From Microterricola viridarii (lineage in GTDB: Bacteria; Actinomycetota; Actinomycetes; Actinomycetales; Microbacteriaceae), in NCBI RefSeq assembly GCF_001542775.1, contig NZ_CP014145.1:2108001-2172000 (forward strand): 64,000 nucleotides of DNA, in the 5' to 3' direction. Below are positions 43,472 through 51,432 of the stretch, one piece after another. The stretch's first letter is position 1, and each line of letters begins with the position of its first letter. The notes under the pieces were generated by a model. The model was not told the origin of the DNA. It was given only the letters and a program-made list of their open reading frames with translations, and searched no databases. The translations under genes and the position numbers were made by a program.

Positions 43472-44317
43472 GGCGGGTGCGACGGGCTTGCCCGGCTTGG
43501 CCGGCTTGGCCTCGAGCGCCGCCTGGTAGAGCTCGCGTTTGCCGAGCCCGGTGCCCTCCGCGACGACGGCCGCGGCATCCTTCAACCGCTCCCCCGCTGC
43601 GACGAGCGCCAGCACCTCGGCGACGCCGGTGGCGAGGTCGCCGACGCGCTTCTCCGCTCCCGCCACGACGATGCAGATCTCGCCCTTGACCCCGGATGCC
43701 GCCCACTCCGCGAGCTCGGCCGCGCTTCCGCGCTTGACCTCCTCGTAGAACTTCGTCAGCTCGCGGCAGACCACGACCCGGCGGTCGGCTCCGAACACGC
43801 TGGCCATGTCGGTGAGCGAGGCGGCCAGCCGGTTTGGCGACTCGAAGAAGACCATGGTGCGGCGCTCATCCCGCAGCTCGCCGAAGGTGCTGATCCGCTC
43901 GCCATGCTTGCGCGGCAGGAAACCCTCGAAACTGAAGCGGTCGGTCGGCAGGCCAGAGACGGCCAGTGCGGTGAGCACGGCGCTCGGGCCGGGCAGGGCG
44001 GTGACAGTCACGCCGGCGCTGGCCGCGGCGTCGACGAGGTGGAAGCCGGGGTCGGAGACGGTCGGCATCCCGGCGTCGCTCAAGACGAGCACATCGGTCT
44101 CGCGGGCCAGCTCGACGAGCTCGATCGACTTCTCCCGCTCGTTGTGGTCGTGCAGCGCGATCAGGCGGGGCCGGTTCTCGATGCCGAGGGCGGCGAGCAG
44201 GCGCTGCGTGACGCGGGTGTCCTCTGCGGCGATCACGGTGGCGGTGCCGAGCGCCTCGACCAGCCGTACAGAGGCGTCCTTGAGATTGCCGATGGGGGTC
44301 GCCGCGAGAATGATCAT
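43457..44317 (-). CDS. rsmI: 16S rRNA (cytidine-2'-O)-methyltransferase
   Basis: Methylates the 2'-OH of C1402 in 16S rRNA. The 286-residue protein of the tetrapyrrole-methylase fold shows MIILAATPIGNLKDASVRL, AAEDTRVTQRLL, VLVLSDAGMPTVSDPG and the SAM-binding GPSAVLTALAVSGLP, then FFESPNRLAASL. Start ATG 44317. The C-terminus is a Lys/Pro/Ala tail. It is divergent from pmt with a 27-base gap, a hallmark actinobacterial arrangement. Confidence 0.96.
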   Translation of the reverse strand: MIILAATPIGNLKDASVRLVEALGTATVIAAEDTRVTQRLLAALGIENRPRLIALHDHNEREKSIELVELARETDVLVLSDAGMPTVSDPGFHLVDAAASAGVTVTALPGPSAVLTALAVSGLPTDRFSFEGFLPRKHGERISTFGELRDERRTMVFFESPNRLAASLTDMASVFGADRRVVVCRELTKFYEEVKRGSAAELAEWAASGVKGEICIVVAGAEKRVGDLATGVAEVLALVAAGERLKDAAAVVAEGTGLGKRELYQAALEAKPAKPGKPVAPAAPQG

Positions 44318-44344
44318 GAGTCCAGTCTGGCCTAGCATGGGCGA

Positions 44345-46045
44345 ATGAGCATCGGACCGCTGCGCCAGCCAAGCGGCGACGATGCCCCGGGCACCCTCTC
44401 GGCATCCGCCCCAGCGCAGCCGGACCGCGCGCTGGAGGGCGACGACGCCGCTCGTCATGTCGAGGAGCCGCGCGGCAGCCGGCTCGATGAGTGGTGGGCG
44501 CGTCTGCTCAGCACACCCGGCCGCCGGCGGTTCTGGTACTGGGGCGGCCCGCTCGCCGTCACGCTGCTCGCCGCCATCCTGCGACTGTGGAACCTCGCCA
44601 ACCCGCACTCCCTCGTCTTCGACGAGACCTTCTACGTCAAAGACGCGTACACGCTGCTGAACAACGGCTATGAGTCGACCTGGCCGGAGGGCGCCGACGA
44701 ACGGTTCAACGCCGGCGACACCGACATCTTCACCGACGTGGGCTCCTTCGTGGTGCACCCCCCGCTCGGCAAGTGGGTCATCGCGCTCGGCCTGGCCGCG
44801 TTCGGCGCCGACAGCTCCTTCGGGTGGCGCATCGGCACCGTCGTCGTCGGCGTGCTCGCCGTCTTCCTGCTCACCGTGATCGCGCGGCGGCTGTTCTCCT
44901 CGACCATCGTCGCCGTGATCGTCGGGTTCCTGTTCGCCATCGACGGTCACGCGATCGTGATGTCGCGGGTGGCGCTGCTCGACGGCATCCTGATGCTGTT
45001 CGCCCTGCTCGGCTTCGGCGCGGTCCTGCTCGACCGCAACTGGCATGAGAAACGCCTGGGCGCCTGGGTGGCGGAACGCCAGGAGCGGGCGGATGCCGGC
45101 CTCGCCTCGGAGTCCAGCTGGGGGCCCGCCCTATGGTGGCGGCCGTGGCTGCTGGCGGCCGGGCTCGCCTTCGGCATGGCGGCGAGCGTCAAATGGTCCG
45201 GCTTCCATTTCCTGGCGGCGTTCGGGATCTACGTGGTGGTCGTCGACGCGCTCGCCCGGCGGCGCGCCGGCATCCCGTTCTGGGCGAGTTCGGCCGTGCT
45301 CAAGCAGGGCCCGGTCTCGTTCCTGCTGCTGGTGCCGATCGCCGTGCTGACGTTCCTGGTCAGCTGGACCGGCTGGTTCGTGACCGCCGGCGGCTACTAC
45401 CGCGACTGGGCAGCCCAGGCCGGCAACGCCTGGACCGGCGCCCTCGCCTGGGTGCCGCAGAGCCTGCAGAGCTTCTGGCACTACCAGGTCGCCGCCTACA
45501 ACTATCACATCGGGCTCAGCACGCCCCACCCGTACCAGGCGAACCCGCTGACCTGGTTGTTCATGATCCGGCCGACGAGCATGTACTACGAGGGGTCGAC
45601 GTTCGGACAGAACGGATGCGAGTACGACGCGTGCAGCGCGGCGATCCACTCCATCGGCAACCCGTTGATCTGGTGGGCCGCCACGGCCGCGCTGTTCTAC
45701 CTGCTGTACCGGCTGGCGCGCTACCGCGAATGGCAGATCGGCCTGATCCTGATGGGCGTCGCCGCCGGCTACCTGCCCTGGCTGATGTACCTGAACCGCA
45801 CCGTGTACCAGTTCTACACAATCGCCTTCGAGCCGTACCTGCTGCTCGGGTTGGGTGCCGTCATCGCCATCATTCTCGGCTCACGCAACGACGCCAGCTG
45901 GCGCAGGCAGCGCGGCATCGGCGTGGTCGCGGTGTATCTCAGCGTCGTCACACTGGTCAGCGCCTTCTTCTACCCGATTTGGACGGGACAGCAGGTGCCG
46001 TACTGGTTCTGGAACCTGCACATGTGGCTGCCGAGCTGGGTCTGA
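44345..46045 (+). CDS. pmt: Protein O-mannosyltransferase (PMT family)
   Basis: A membrane GT39 enzyme that moves mannose from polyprenyl-phosphate mannose to Ser/Thr of exported proteins, working with Sec. The 566-residue protein has a polar N-terminus of about 60 residues, eleven or so helices, and the acidic pair in SLVFDETFYVKDAY (Asp93-Glu94) in the first extracytoplasmic loop. Later loops carry HPPLGKWVI and the Pro-rich RPTSMYYEG. ATG at 44345, GGGCGA before it. Divergent from rsmI. Confidence 0.95.
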   Translation: MSIGPLRQPSGDDAPGTLSASAPAQPDRALEGDDAARHVEEPRGSRLDEWWARLLSTPGRRRFWYWGGPLAVTLLAAILRLWNLANPHSLVFDETFYVKDAYTLLNNGYESTWPEGADERFNAGDTDIFTDVGSFVVHPPLGKWVIALGLAAFGADSSFGWRIGTVVVGVLAVFLLTVIARRLFSSTIVAVIVGFLFAIDGHAIVMSRVALLDGILMLFALLGFGAVLLDRNWHEKRLGAWVAERQERADAGLASESSWGPALWWRPWLLAAGLAFGMAASVKWSGFHFLAAFGIYVVVVDALARRRAGIPFWASSAVLKQGPVSFLLLVPIAVLTFLVSWTGWFVTAGGYYRDWAAQAGNAWTGALAWVPQSLQSFWHYQVAAYNYHIGLSTPHPYQANPLTWLFMIRPTSMYYEGSTFGQNGCEYDACSAAIHSIGNPLIWWAATAALFYLLYRLARYREWQIGLILMGVAAGYLPWLMYLNRTVYQFYTIAFEPYLLLGLGAVIAIILGSRNDASWRRQRGIGVVAVYLSVVTLVSAFFYPIWTGQQVPYWFWNLHMWLPSWV

Positions 46046-46273
46046 GTTCCGCTCGAAATCAGGCGAGAAACCTGGCACATTGCCAGCGAGGAACATACAC
46101 CCCTCATATTCCCGCCACGGCATGTGCTAAGGCTGTAATTGAGGCCGTTTCACAGCCAATCGGACGTAGGCTGCTCTTCATCCGATCGCAATGTCGCCGT
46201 ACGAATCTCGACACCGTGAGCTCCGGGCAGTTGCCCAATCCAGACTGGGAAGTCACTCACACGAAGGTCGACG

Positions 46274-47416
46274 ATGAGCGAAGCGAATATCGCCCCCCTT
46301 GCCGCCGGAGCCGCGGCATCCGTCACAATCACGAAGCCTGCAGTGCGCATCATCCGCACCCGGCCGGGCGGTGACCGACAGAACCCGACGACCGAGTACT
46401 CGGCGCTGCTGCACACGGTGCGCAACCTCGGCCTGCTGCGGCGGGCCACCTGGTTCTACTGGATGGTGTTCGGCATCCTCCTGGTCGCCCTGGGCGGCAT
46501 CGTGACCGGATTCGTGCTGCTGGGTGACAGCTGGTTCCAGCTGCTCATGGCCGGCGCGCTCGGCATCGTGCTCACCCAGTTCGCCTTCTTGGCGCACGAG
46601 GCCTCGCACCGCACCGTGTTCGAGTCGGGCAAGGCGAACGACCGGGCCGGGCGCATCCTCGCCAACGCCTTCGTCGGCATCAGCTACTCGTGGTGGATGA
46701 CCAAGCACTCCCGGCACCACTCCAACCCGAACGTGGTCGGCAAAGACCCGGACATCGACAACGACTTCATTGTGTTCCAGCCGGACGAGGCCGCCAAGGT
46801 CAACCGCTTGCACGCGATGGTCACCCGCCGCCAGGGCTGGCTGTTCTTCCCGATGCTCACCCTCGAGGGCCTGAACCTGCACATGCACGGCCTCCGCACC
46901 GTGATGGGCAAGGGCAAGGTCGACAAGCGCGGCCTCGAGATCAGCATGATCGTCACCCGTCTGGCCGCCTACCTGGCCGTGCTGTTCATCTTCCTGCCCG
47001 TCGGCATGGCCTTCGCCTTCCTCGGCGTGCAGCTGGCCGTCTTCGGCGTGTACATGGGCGCGTCCTTCGCCCCGAACCACAAGGGAATGCCGATCCTCCC
47101 GCACGACTCCAAGGTCGACTTCCTGCGCCGCCAGGTGCTCACCAGCCGCAACATCCGCGGCGGCTGGGGCATGCTCACGTTCATGGGCGGCCTCAACTAC
47201 CAGATCGAGCACCACCTGTTCCCGAACATGCCGAGGCCGCACCTCCGCAAGGCCCAGGAGCTCGTCAAGGAGTACTGCACCGCGCACTCGATCAACTACA
47301 CCGAGACCGGCCTGTTCCAGAGCTATGGCATCGTCGTGGACTACCTCAACCGGGTCGGCCTCTCGGCCCGAGACCCGTTCGACTGCCCGATGACGGCGCG
47401 CTTCCGCACCCATTAG
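46274..47416 (+). CDS. Membrane fatty-acid desaturase
   Basis: Introduces a double bond into acyl lipids or acyl-CoA using a di-iron site. The 380-residue protein has the three histidine clusters HEASH (108-112), HSRHH (145-149) and QIEHH (310-314), and four hydrophobic segments. The Q-x-x-H-H third cluster is that of front-end/linoleoyl-CoA type desaturases. It probably adjusts membrane fluidity. ATG at 46274. The 228-base space before it holds the promoter; no gene was seen there. A strong terminator follows. Confidence 0.94.
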   Translation: MSEANIAPLAAGAAASVTITKPAVRIIRTRPGGDRQNPTTEYSALLHTVRNLGLLRRATWFYWMVFGILLVALGGIVTGFVLLGDSWFQLLMAGALGIVLTQFAFLAHEASHRTVFESGKANDRAGRILANAFVGISYSWWMTKHSRHHSNPNVVGKDPDIDNDFIVFQPDEAAKVNRLHAMVTRRQGWLFFPMLTLEGLNLHMHGLRTVMGKGKVDKRGLEISMIVTRLAAYLAVLFIFLPVGMAFAFLGVQLAVFGVYMGASFAPNHKGMPILPHDSKVDFLRRQVLTSRNIRGGWGMLTFMGGLNYQIEHHLFPNMPRPHLRKAQELVKEYCTAHSINYTETGLFQSYGIVVDYLNRVGLSARDPFDCPMTARFRTH

Positions 47417-47443
47417 GCGCACGCGCCGACCGGCGCACAAAAA

Positions 47444-47500
47444 AACAGGAGCAGAGCCTCGGCACGTCAGATATGGCGCCGCCGGGGCTCTGCTCCTGTT
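47444..47500 (+). terminator. Strong terminator after the desaturase gene
   Basis: AACAGGAGCAGAGCC and GGCTCTGCTCCTGTT form a 15-bp perfect stem over a 27-base loop, with A-run before and TTTTTGT after, so it may act in both directions. It separates the desaturase from yeiH. Confidence 0.85.
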
Positions 47501-47533
47501 TTTGTGGTTCTGGCGTGCCGTTAGGCTCGATGG

Positions 47534-48550
47534 GTGAAGTGGTTGCCCGGTATCGCCCTCGCGGCCGCGGCCGCCCTCCTGTCATGGGGAATCCACGCTC
47601 TGATCCCCGCGGTGCCGCTGCTGACGGCCGCCGTGGCGCTCGGCATCATCGTCGCCCAGATCCCGGCGCTCCGGCCAGCCCTCGGCGGCCCGCTCAAGGC
47701 CGGCCTCGGAGTGGCCTCGAAGAAGTTCATGCGCCTCGGCGTCGTGCTGCTCGGCCTGAAGCTCAGCCTCGTAGACATCCTCGGCCTCGGCTGGATCTCG
47801 ATCGCCATGATCGTCGTGATCGTGCTGCTCACCTTCGTCGGCACGATCGGACTCGGCCGCGCCTTCAAGCTGCCCGGCCACCAGCCGCTGCTGATCGCGA
47901 CCGGTTTCTCGATTTGCGGCGCCTCGGCGATCGGCGCCATGAGTGGCGTGGTCAGGGCCAAGGACGAGGAGACGGCGACGCCGGTCGCCCTCGTCACGCT
48001 CTGCGGAACGCTCGCGATCGCCGTGCTGCCGTTGCTCTGGCATCCGCTGGGCCTCAGCAACGAGCAGTTCGGGCAGTGGGTCGGCGCCAGCGTGCACGAC
48101 GTCGGCCAGGTCGTCGCAACGGCCCAGATCGCCGGACCGGCCGCGCTGGCCGTCGCGATCGTCGTCAAGCTGACCCGCGTCGTCTTGCTGGCCCCAATGG
48201 TTGCGACCGTCGCCGGCATCGAGCGCCGCAAGCACAGCGCCGCCGTCGCCCTTGCAGAGGCCACCGGCGGCACGGCACCGGATGCCGGAGCACGGCCGCC
48301 GATCGTGCCGCTGTTCGTGCTGGGGTTCCTCGCGGCCGTCGTCGTGCGCACCGTGCTGCCCGTTCCGGATGCCGTGCTGGAGGTCGCCGACTGGATGCAG
48401 ACGGCGCTGCTCGCCATGGCGCTGTTCGGCCTGGGCTCGGCGGTGCGGCTGCGGGAGCTGGTGCTCACCGGCTGGCGCGCGCTGCTGGTCGGCCTGCTCT
48501 CTTGGGTGTTGATCGCCGGGCTGGCCTGGGCGGTCGTCGTTTACGTCTAG
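47534..48550 (+). CDS. YeiH-family (UPF0324) putative sulfate/sulfonate exporter
   Basis: A 338-residue membrane protein of the YeiH family, with about ten helices. Characteristic parts are PLKAGLGVASKKFMRLGVVLLG, GTIGLGRAFKLPGHQPLLIATG, SICGASAIGAM and WVGASVHDVGQVVATAQ. The family is often regulated by CysB/LysR proteins and linked to sulfur compounds, but transport was not proven for most members. The start is GTG 47534. A 3' spacer full of tandem repeats follows. Confidence 0.92.
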   Translation: MKWLPGIALAAAAALLSWGIHALIPAVPLLTAAVALGIIVAQIPALRPALGGPLKAGLGVASKKFMRLGVVLLGLKLSLVDILGLGWISIAMIVVIVLLTFVGTIGLGRAFKLPGHQPLLIATGFSICGASAIGAMSGVVRAKDEETATPVALVTLCGTLAIAVLPLLWHPLGLSNEQFGQWVGASVHDVGQVVATAQIAGPAALAVAIVVKLTRVVLLAPMVATVAGIERRKHSAAVALAEATGGTAPDAGARPPIVPLFVLGFLAAVVVRTVLPVPDAVLEVADWMQTALLAMALFGLGSAVRLRELVLTGWRALLVGLLSWVLIAGLAWAVVVYV

Positions 48551-48678
48551 CGCCGGGAATGGAGCGCTGGGATTGGAGCGCTGGGTGGCACCTTGTGCCC
48601 GGGCGCTCGGCGGGATGTGGGCGGGTTGGCTTCGGTCGCTGGCGCTCCCTCGAGCCAACGGGGAGTGCGGAACCCCTG

Positions 48679-48779
48679 CTGATCGAGGCTGTCGAAATCG
48701 GGGTCTCGACAGGCTCGACCAGCGGGACAGGCTCGACCAGCGGGACGAGTTCGACCAGCGGGACAAGCTCGACCGACTG
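48679..48779. repeat. REP-like core copy and four tandem 18-bp repeats
   Basis: A degenerate copy of the core (TGATCGAGGCTGTCGAAATC) is followed from 48708 by GACAGGCTCGACCAGCGG twice exactly and then two diverged 18-bp copies. It fills much of the 294-base space between yeiH and the convergent sugE. Confidence 0.85.
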
Positions 48780-48844
48780 CGGCCAGGGTCTGTCAGGTTT
48801 CGCCGAGCGCCGCGGCTCCCCGCGCCGCGCGTTGGCAGGGCTCG

Positions 48845-49159
48845 CTAGTCGACGAACTTGAGGCCGACGATGCAGCCGACGAGCCCCATCAGCAACGCGA
48901 TCTTGATCCACGAGACGCTCGTATCGCCGGTGACCATGGCGTAGATGACGGTGAGCGATGCGCCGATGCCGACCCAGATGGCGTACGCCGTCGCGGTCGA
49001 GATTCCACGCATGGCGAGAGCGAGGCCGCCCATGCTGAGCACGATGCTGATGCCGAAGATGACCGACGGCCAGAGCTTCGTGAAGCCCTCAGACTTGCCG
49101 AGCGCGGTGGCCCAGACGGCTTCGAGCACGCCGGAGACGATAAGGATGATCCATGACAT
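48845..49159 (-). CDS. sugE: SMR-family guanidinium exporter (SugE/Gdx)
   Basis: A four-helix proton-coupled exporter of 104 residues. It has the SMR core WIILIVSGVLEAVWATALGKS with the conserved Glu13 in the first helix and the SugE/Gdx-type GLALAMRGISTATAYAIWVG. Gdx members export guanidinium ion. The guanidine-III riboswitch directly upstream shows that this one answers to guanidinium and supports Gdx rather than a multidrug EmrE function. ATG at 49159, with GGGAG nine bases upstream, just outside the riboswitch. Single-gene transcript. Confidence 0.94.
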   Translation of the reverse strand: MSWIILIVSGVLEAVWATALGKSEGFTKLWPSVIFGISIVLSMGGLALAMRGISTATAYAIWVGIGASLTVIYAMVTGDTSVSWIKIALLMGLVGCIVGLKFVD

Positions 49160-49175
49160 GACTGTGCACTCCCGT

Positions 49176-49216
49176 GGCCAGTCTTGTCGCGTTCCGGGTA
49201 CTGATCCCTCGTCCGG
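49176..49216 (-). promoter_or_regulatory. Guanidine-III riboswitch (mini-ykkC-III class)
   Basis: The minus strand reads CCGGACGAGG (49216-49207), GATCAG, TACCCGG, AACG, CGACAAGAC, TGGCC. This matches the guanidine-III aptamer as known from Thermobifida fusca at CCGGACGAGG, GUACCCGG and GACAAGAC. The variable arms co-vary: GATCAGT pairs with ACTGGCC here (six of seven, including a G-U). The self-complementary CCGG elements form the pseudoknot. The ribosome-binding site GGGAG (49169-49173) starts two bases after its 3' end, so ligand binding should free it and turn on translation of the SugE/Gdx exporter. Confidence 0.92.
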
Positions 49217-49264
49217 GGCCGCGGTCAGCGGCCTGAGAACAGACTAGCAGCGCGCACTGGGCAG

Positions 49265-49292
49265 GGCCTGTGCAGGCCGAGCTGCACAGGCC
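49265..49292 (-). terminator. Terminator hairpin of the ABM gene
   Basis: GGCCTGTGCAG and CTGCACAGGCC form an 11-bp perfect stem with a six-base loop, starting 13 bases after the ABM stop on the minus strand. It shields sugE from read-through. Confidence 0.7.
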
Positions 49293-49304
49293 GAGCCGCG
49301 CAGC

Positions 49305-49601
49305 TCAGGCCTCGAGCACGCTCGCGTAGTGCTCGACCACGGGGAACGGCTCGTAGAACGGATGCAGCAGCCGGCGCCACTGCTGGTACTCCGCCGAGCC
49401 GCGGAAGCCCAGCTCGTGGGCCTCGACGCTCTGCCACTCCACGAGCAGCAGGTAGCTCGATGCCGATTCGATGCCGCGGGACAGGCGCAGGCTGAGGAAG
49501 CCAGGCTGGCGTTCGATCAGCGGACGGGCGCGGGCGAACGCGGCCTCGAACTCGGCCTCCCGCCCGGGCAGAACCGGCAGCAGGGCGTGTTCCAGGATCA
49601 T
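49305..49601 (-). CDS. Antibiotic biosynthesis monooxygenase-like (ABM) protein
   Basis: A 98-residue dimeric alpha-beta barrel protein: MILEHALLPVLPGREAEFEAAF, PLIERQPGFLSLRLSRGIES, YLLLVEWQSVEAHELGFRGS and FYEPFPVVEHY fit the ABM/YgiN layout of heme- or cofactor-free oxygenases. The specific activity is unknown. ATG 49601 is taken because the core fold begins there; the frame is open to 49634. Confidence 0.88.
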   Translation of the reverse strand: MILEHALLPVLPGREAEFEAAFARARPLIERQPGFLSLRLSRGIESASSYLLLVEWQSVEAHELGFRGSAEYQQWRRLLHPFYEPFPVVEHYASVLEA

Positions 49602-49669
49602 GCTGGCCAGACTAGCGCGTTGCCGCGTTGCCACTTCCGGATGCCGCCCGCAGCCGCCATTATGGGTGC

Positions 49670-50230
49670 ATGAGCCTCGACCCCAACGCCGCCCTGATCG
49701 TGATCGACATGCAGAAGGGCTTCAACGACCCCGGCTGGGGCACCCGCAACAACCCGGACTGCGAGGCGAACGTGCAGCGCCTGCTCGAATCCTGGGCTGC
49801 GTCCGGTCGCCCGGTGGTGCTGGTGCGGCACGACTCGGACGAGGACTCCCCGCTGAACCCGAGCGCCCCAGGCAACGCGCTGGTCGACTTCGTCGCCGCC
49901 GCCCCGCACGAGCTGTTCGTCACGAAGCAGGTCAACTCGGCGTTCTTCGGCGACCCGGACCTGGCCGGCTGGCTCGATGACAAGGGCATCCAGCAGATCG
50001 TGCTCTGCGGCATCCAGACCAACATGTGCGTCGACACGACGGCCCGGATGGGTGGCAACCTGGGCTATCAGGTGCTGCTGCCGATCGACGCCACCTACAC
50101 CTTCGACCTGGAGGGGCCCGGCGGCGTGCGGCTCAGCGCCGACGAGCTCGCCCGCGCGACGGCAGTCACCTTGCACGGCGGCGAGTTCGCCGAGGTGCTC
50201 AGCACGGCCGAGCTGCTCGAGCGGGCCTAG
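49670..50230 (+). CDS. Isochorismatase-family cysteine hydrolase
   Basis: 186 residues with the cysteine-hydrolase triad: Asp13 in ALIVIDMQKGF, Lys86 in LFVTKQVNSAFF, and Cys120 in CGIQTNMCVDTT. Typical relatives include nicotinamidase, isochorismatase and ureidoacrylate hydrolase; the variable region around residues 55-70 does not decide. ATG at 49670, divergent from the ABM gene. Confidence 0.9.
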   Translation: MSLDPNAALIVIDMQKGFNDPGWGTRNNPDCEANVQRLLESWAASGRPVVLVRHDSDEDSPLNPSAPGNALVDFVAAAPHELFVTKQVNSAFFGDPDLAGWLDDKGIQQIVLCGIQTNMCVDTTARMGGNLGYQVLLPIDATYTFDLEGPGGVRLSADELARATAVTLHGGEFAEVLSTAELLERA

Positions 50231-50280
50231 CCGCCCGAGCAGGTCTGGGCCGCCCGAGCAGGTCTGGGCCGCCCGAGCAG
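50231..50280. repeat. Short 19-bp tandem duplication after the isochorismatase gene
   Basis: CCGCCCGAGCAGGTCTGGG is repeated twice exactly from 50231, plus a 12-base third part, directly at the stop codon and before the convergent acetyltransferase. Confidence 0.85.
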
Positions 50281-50287
50281 GGCACTG

Positions 50288-51313
50288 CTACGCGGTGAGC
50301 GCGTAGCCGAAGCTCAGCAGCTTGAGCTGGTTGCCGTTCGGGAACGTCATCACCGGCTCGCGGTCAAGCAGGCGGTCGAAGCCGATGTGGGCGTAGAGCT
50401 TGTGCGCGCCGAGCATCTCGGGACCGGAGTTCATGACGACCTGGCTGACCCGGCGCAGACGGCCGAGGAGCAGCACGTGCCGGCTGAGCAGTTCGCCGAG
50501 CCCGCGGCGGCGGGCGTCCGGGCTGACGGCAAGCAGGCGGAAGTCCATCTCGCCCGGCTCGGCGAGGTCGGTCATGGTGGCTCCGGCACGCGGCGTCGAC
50601 ACCGTGCCGAGCAGGGCGCCGGTGACGGTGTCGACGGCGACCCACACCTGGTGCTCCGCCGCACGGCCGGCGACGTCGACGATCGACGCACGGTAGGAGT
50701 CGTTCAGCGTGTAGTCGTGTGAATAGGCACGCTCGGAGAGGCTCGCGACGGCATCCGTCTCGTCGTCGTGCATCAGGCGCACGAGCACCTCGTCGGGCCG
50801 CTGCTGCAAGGGCAGGCGGTAGATGACGAGCGATGCGGCGCTTCCGGTGCCGGCGATGACGGCCTCGCGCTCAAAGCCGAGCCGCTCGTACAGCCGCTGG
50901 GCGGCCAGGTTGAGATCGCCAGTGTCGAGCACGAGGGCGGTGGCGCCCCACTCGAGGGCGACCTCGAGGCTGGCCCGCATCAGGGCCTCGCCGATGCCGG
51001 CGCCGCGCGCCTCTGGATCGACGGCGAGCAGGCGCACCTCGGCCTCGCCCGGGTTGGCGCGGCGCGCGTAGGCGGCGTCGGCGCGCAGCACGCTGCTGGT
51101 GCCGAGGATGGTGTCGTGCTCGTCCACCGCGACCAGGAGGCTTCCGGATGCCGCGCGGCCGGCCGCATCGTGCAGCAGCGCCCGGCGCTCATCGCTGACC
51201 GGCAGATGGCCGTAGGCGCCGGCGCGGAAGGCGCGTTCCGTGAGCTGACCGATGGCCGCAGCCTCGGAGTCGAGGGCGGGCCGGATGGTCAGGGAAGATG
51301 TCGTGATTGTCAC
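50288..51313 (-). CDS. Tandem GNAT-domain acetyltransferase
   Basis: 341 residues with two GNAT domains. The first has EVRLLAVDPEARGAGIGEALM as the acetyl-CoA loop and AAQRLYERLGFE. The second has DFRLLAVSPDARRRGLGELLSRH and AHKLYAHIGFDR. Two-domain GNATs in actinobacteria include mycothiol synthase MshD; the residues that bind des-acetylmycothiol cannot be judged here, so MshD is only a possibility. The start is GTG 51311-51313, as the frame upstream to 51514 is Arg/Pro-rich. It is divergent from a SARP regulator with 119 bases between. Confidence 0.85.
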   Translation of the reverse strand: MTITTSSLTIRPALDSEAAAIGQLTERAFRAGAYGHLPVSDERRALLHDAAGRAASGSLLVAVDEHDTILGTSSVLRADAAYARRANPGEAEVRLLAVDPEARGAGIGEALMRASLEVALEWGATALVLDTGDLNLAAQRLYERLGFEREAVIAGTGSAASLVIYRLPLQQRPDEVLVRLMHDDETDAVASLSERAYSHDYTLNDSYRASIVDVAGRAAEHQVWVAVDTVTGALLGTVSTPRAGATMTDLAEPGEMDFRLLAVSPDARRRGLGELLSRHVLLLGRLRRVSQVVMNSGPEMLGAHKLYAHIGFDRLLDREPVMTFPNGNQLKLLSFGYALTA

Positions 51314-51432
51314 TGAATCCAGAGTACCCGAGCGTAAAGAAACGCAACAATCGGGAACGCCGCCTGTGATGCGCCCCGCAGCAGTGCCGGCGGCCACAGC
51401 AGGCGGGCATCGGCGCAAACTAGGATCGCAGG

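Noticed and set aside
46690..48861. 723-residue plus-strand frame through the desaturase and yeiH genes
   Set aside because: Arg/Pro/Gly-rich nonsense in the wrong frame of two well-supported genes; it also crosses their terminator.
49160..49260. Guanidine-I (ykkC) riboswitch upstream of sugE
   Set aside because: CTAG and GGTC-like fragments are present, but the full match is to guanidine-III, which explains the conserved bases better.
50288..51313. Firm call as mycothiol synthase MshD
   Set aside because: Two GNAT domains fit, but substrate-specific residues could not be checked and many two-domain GNATs have other roles.
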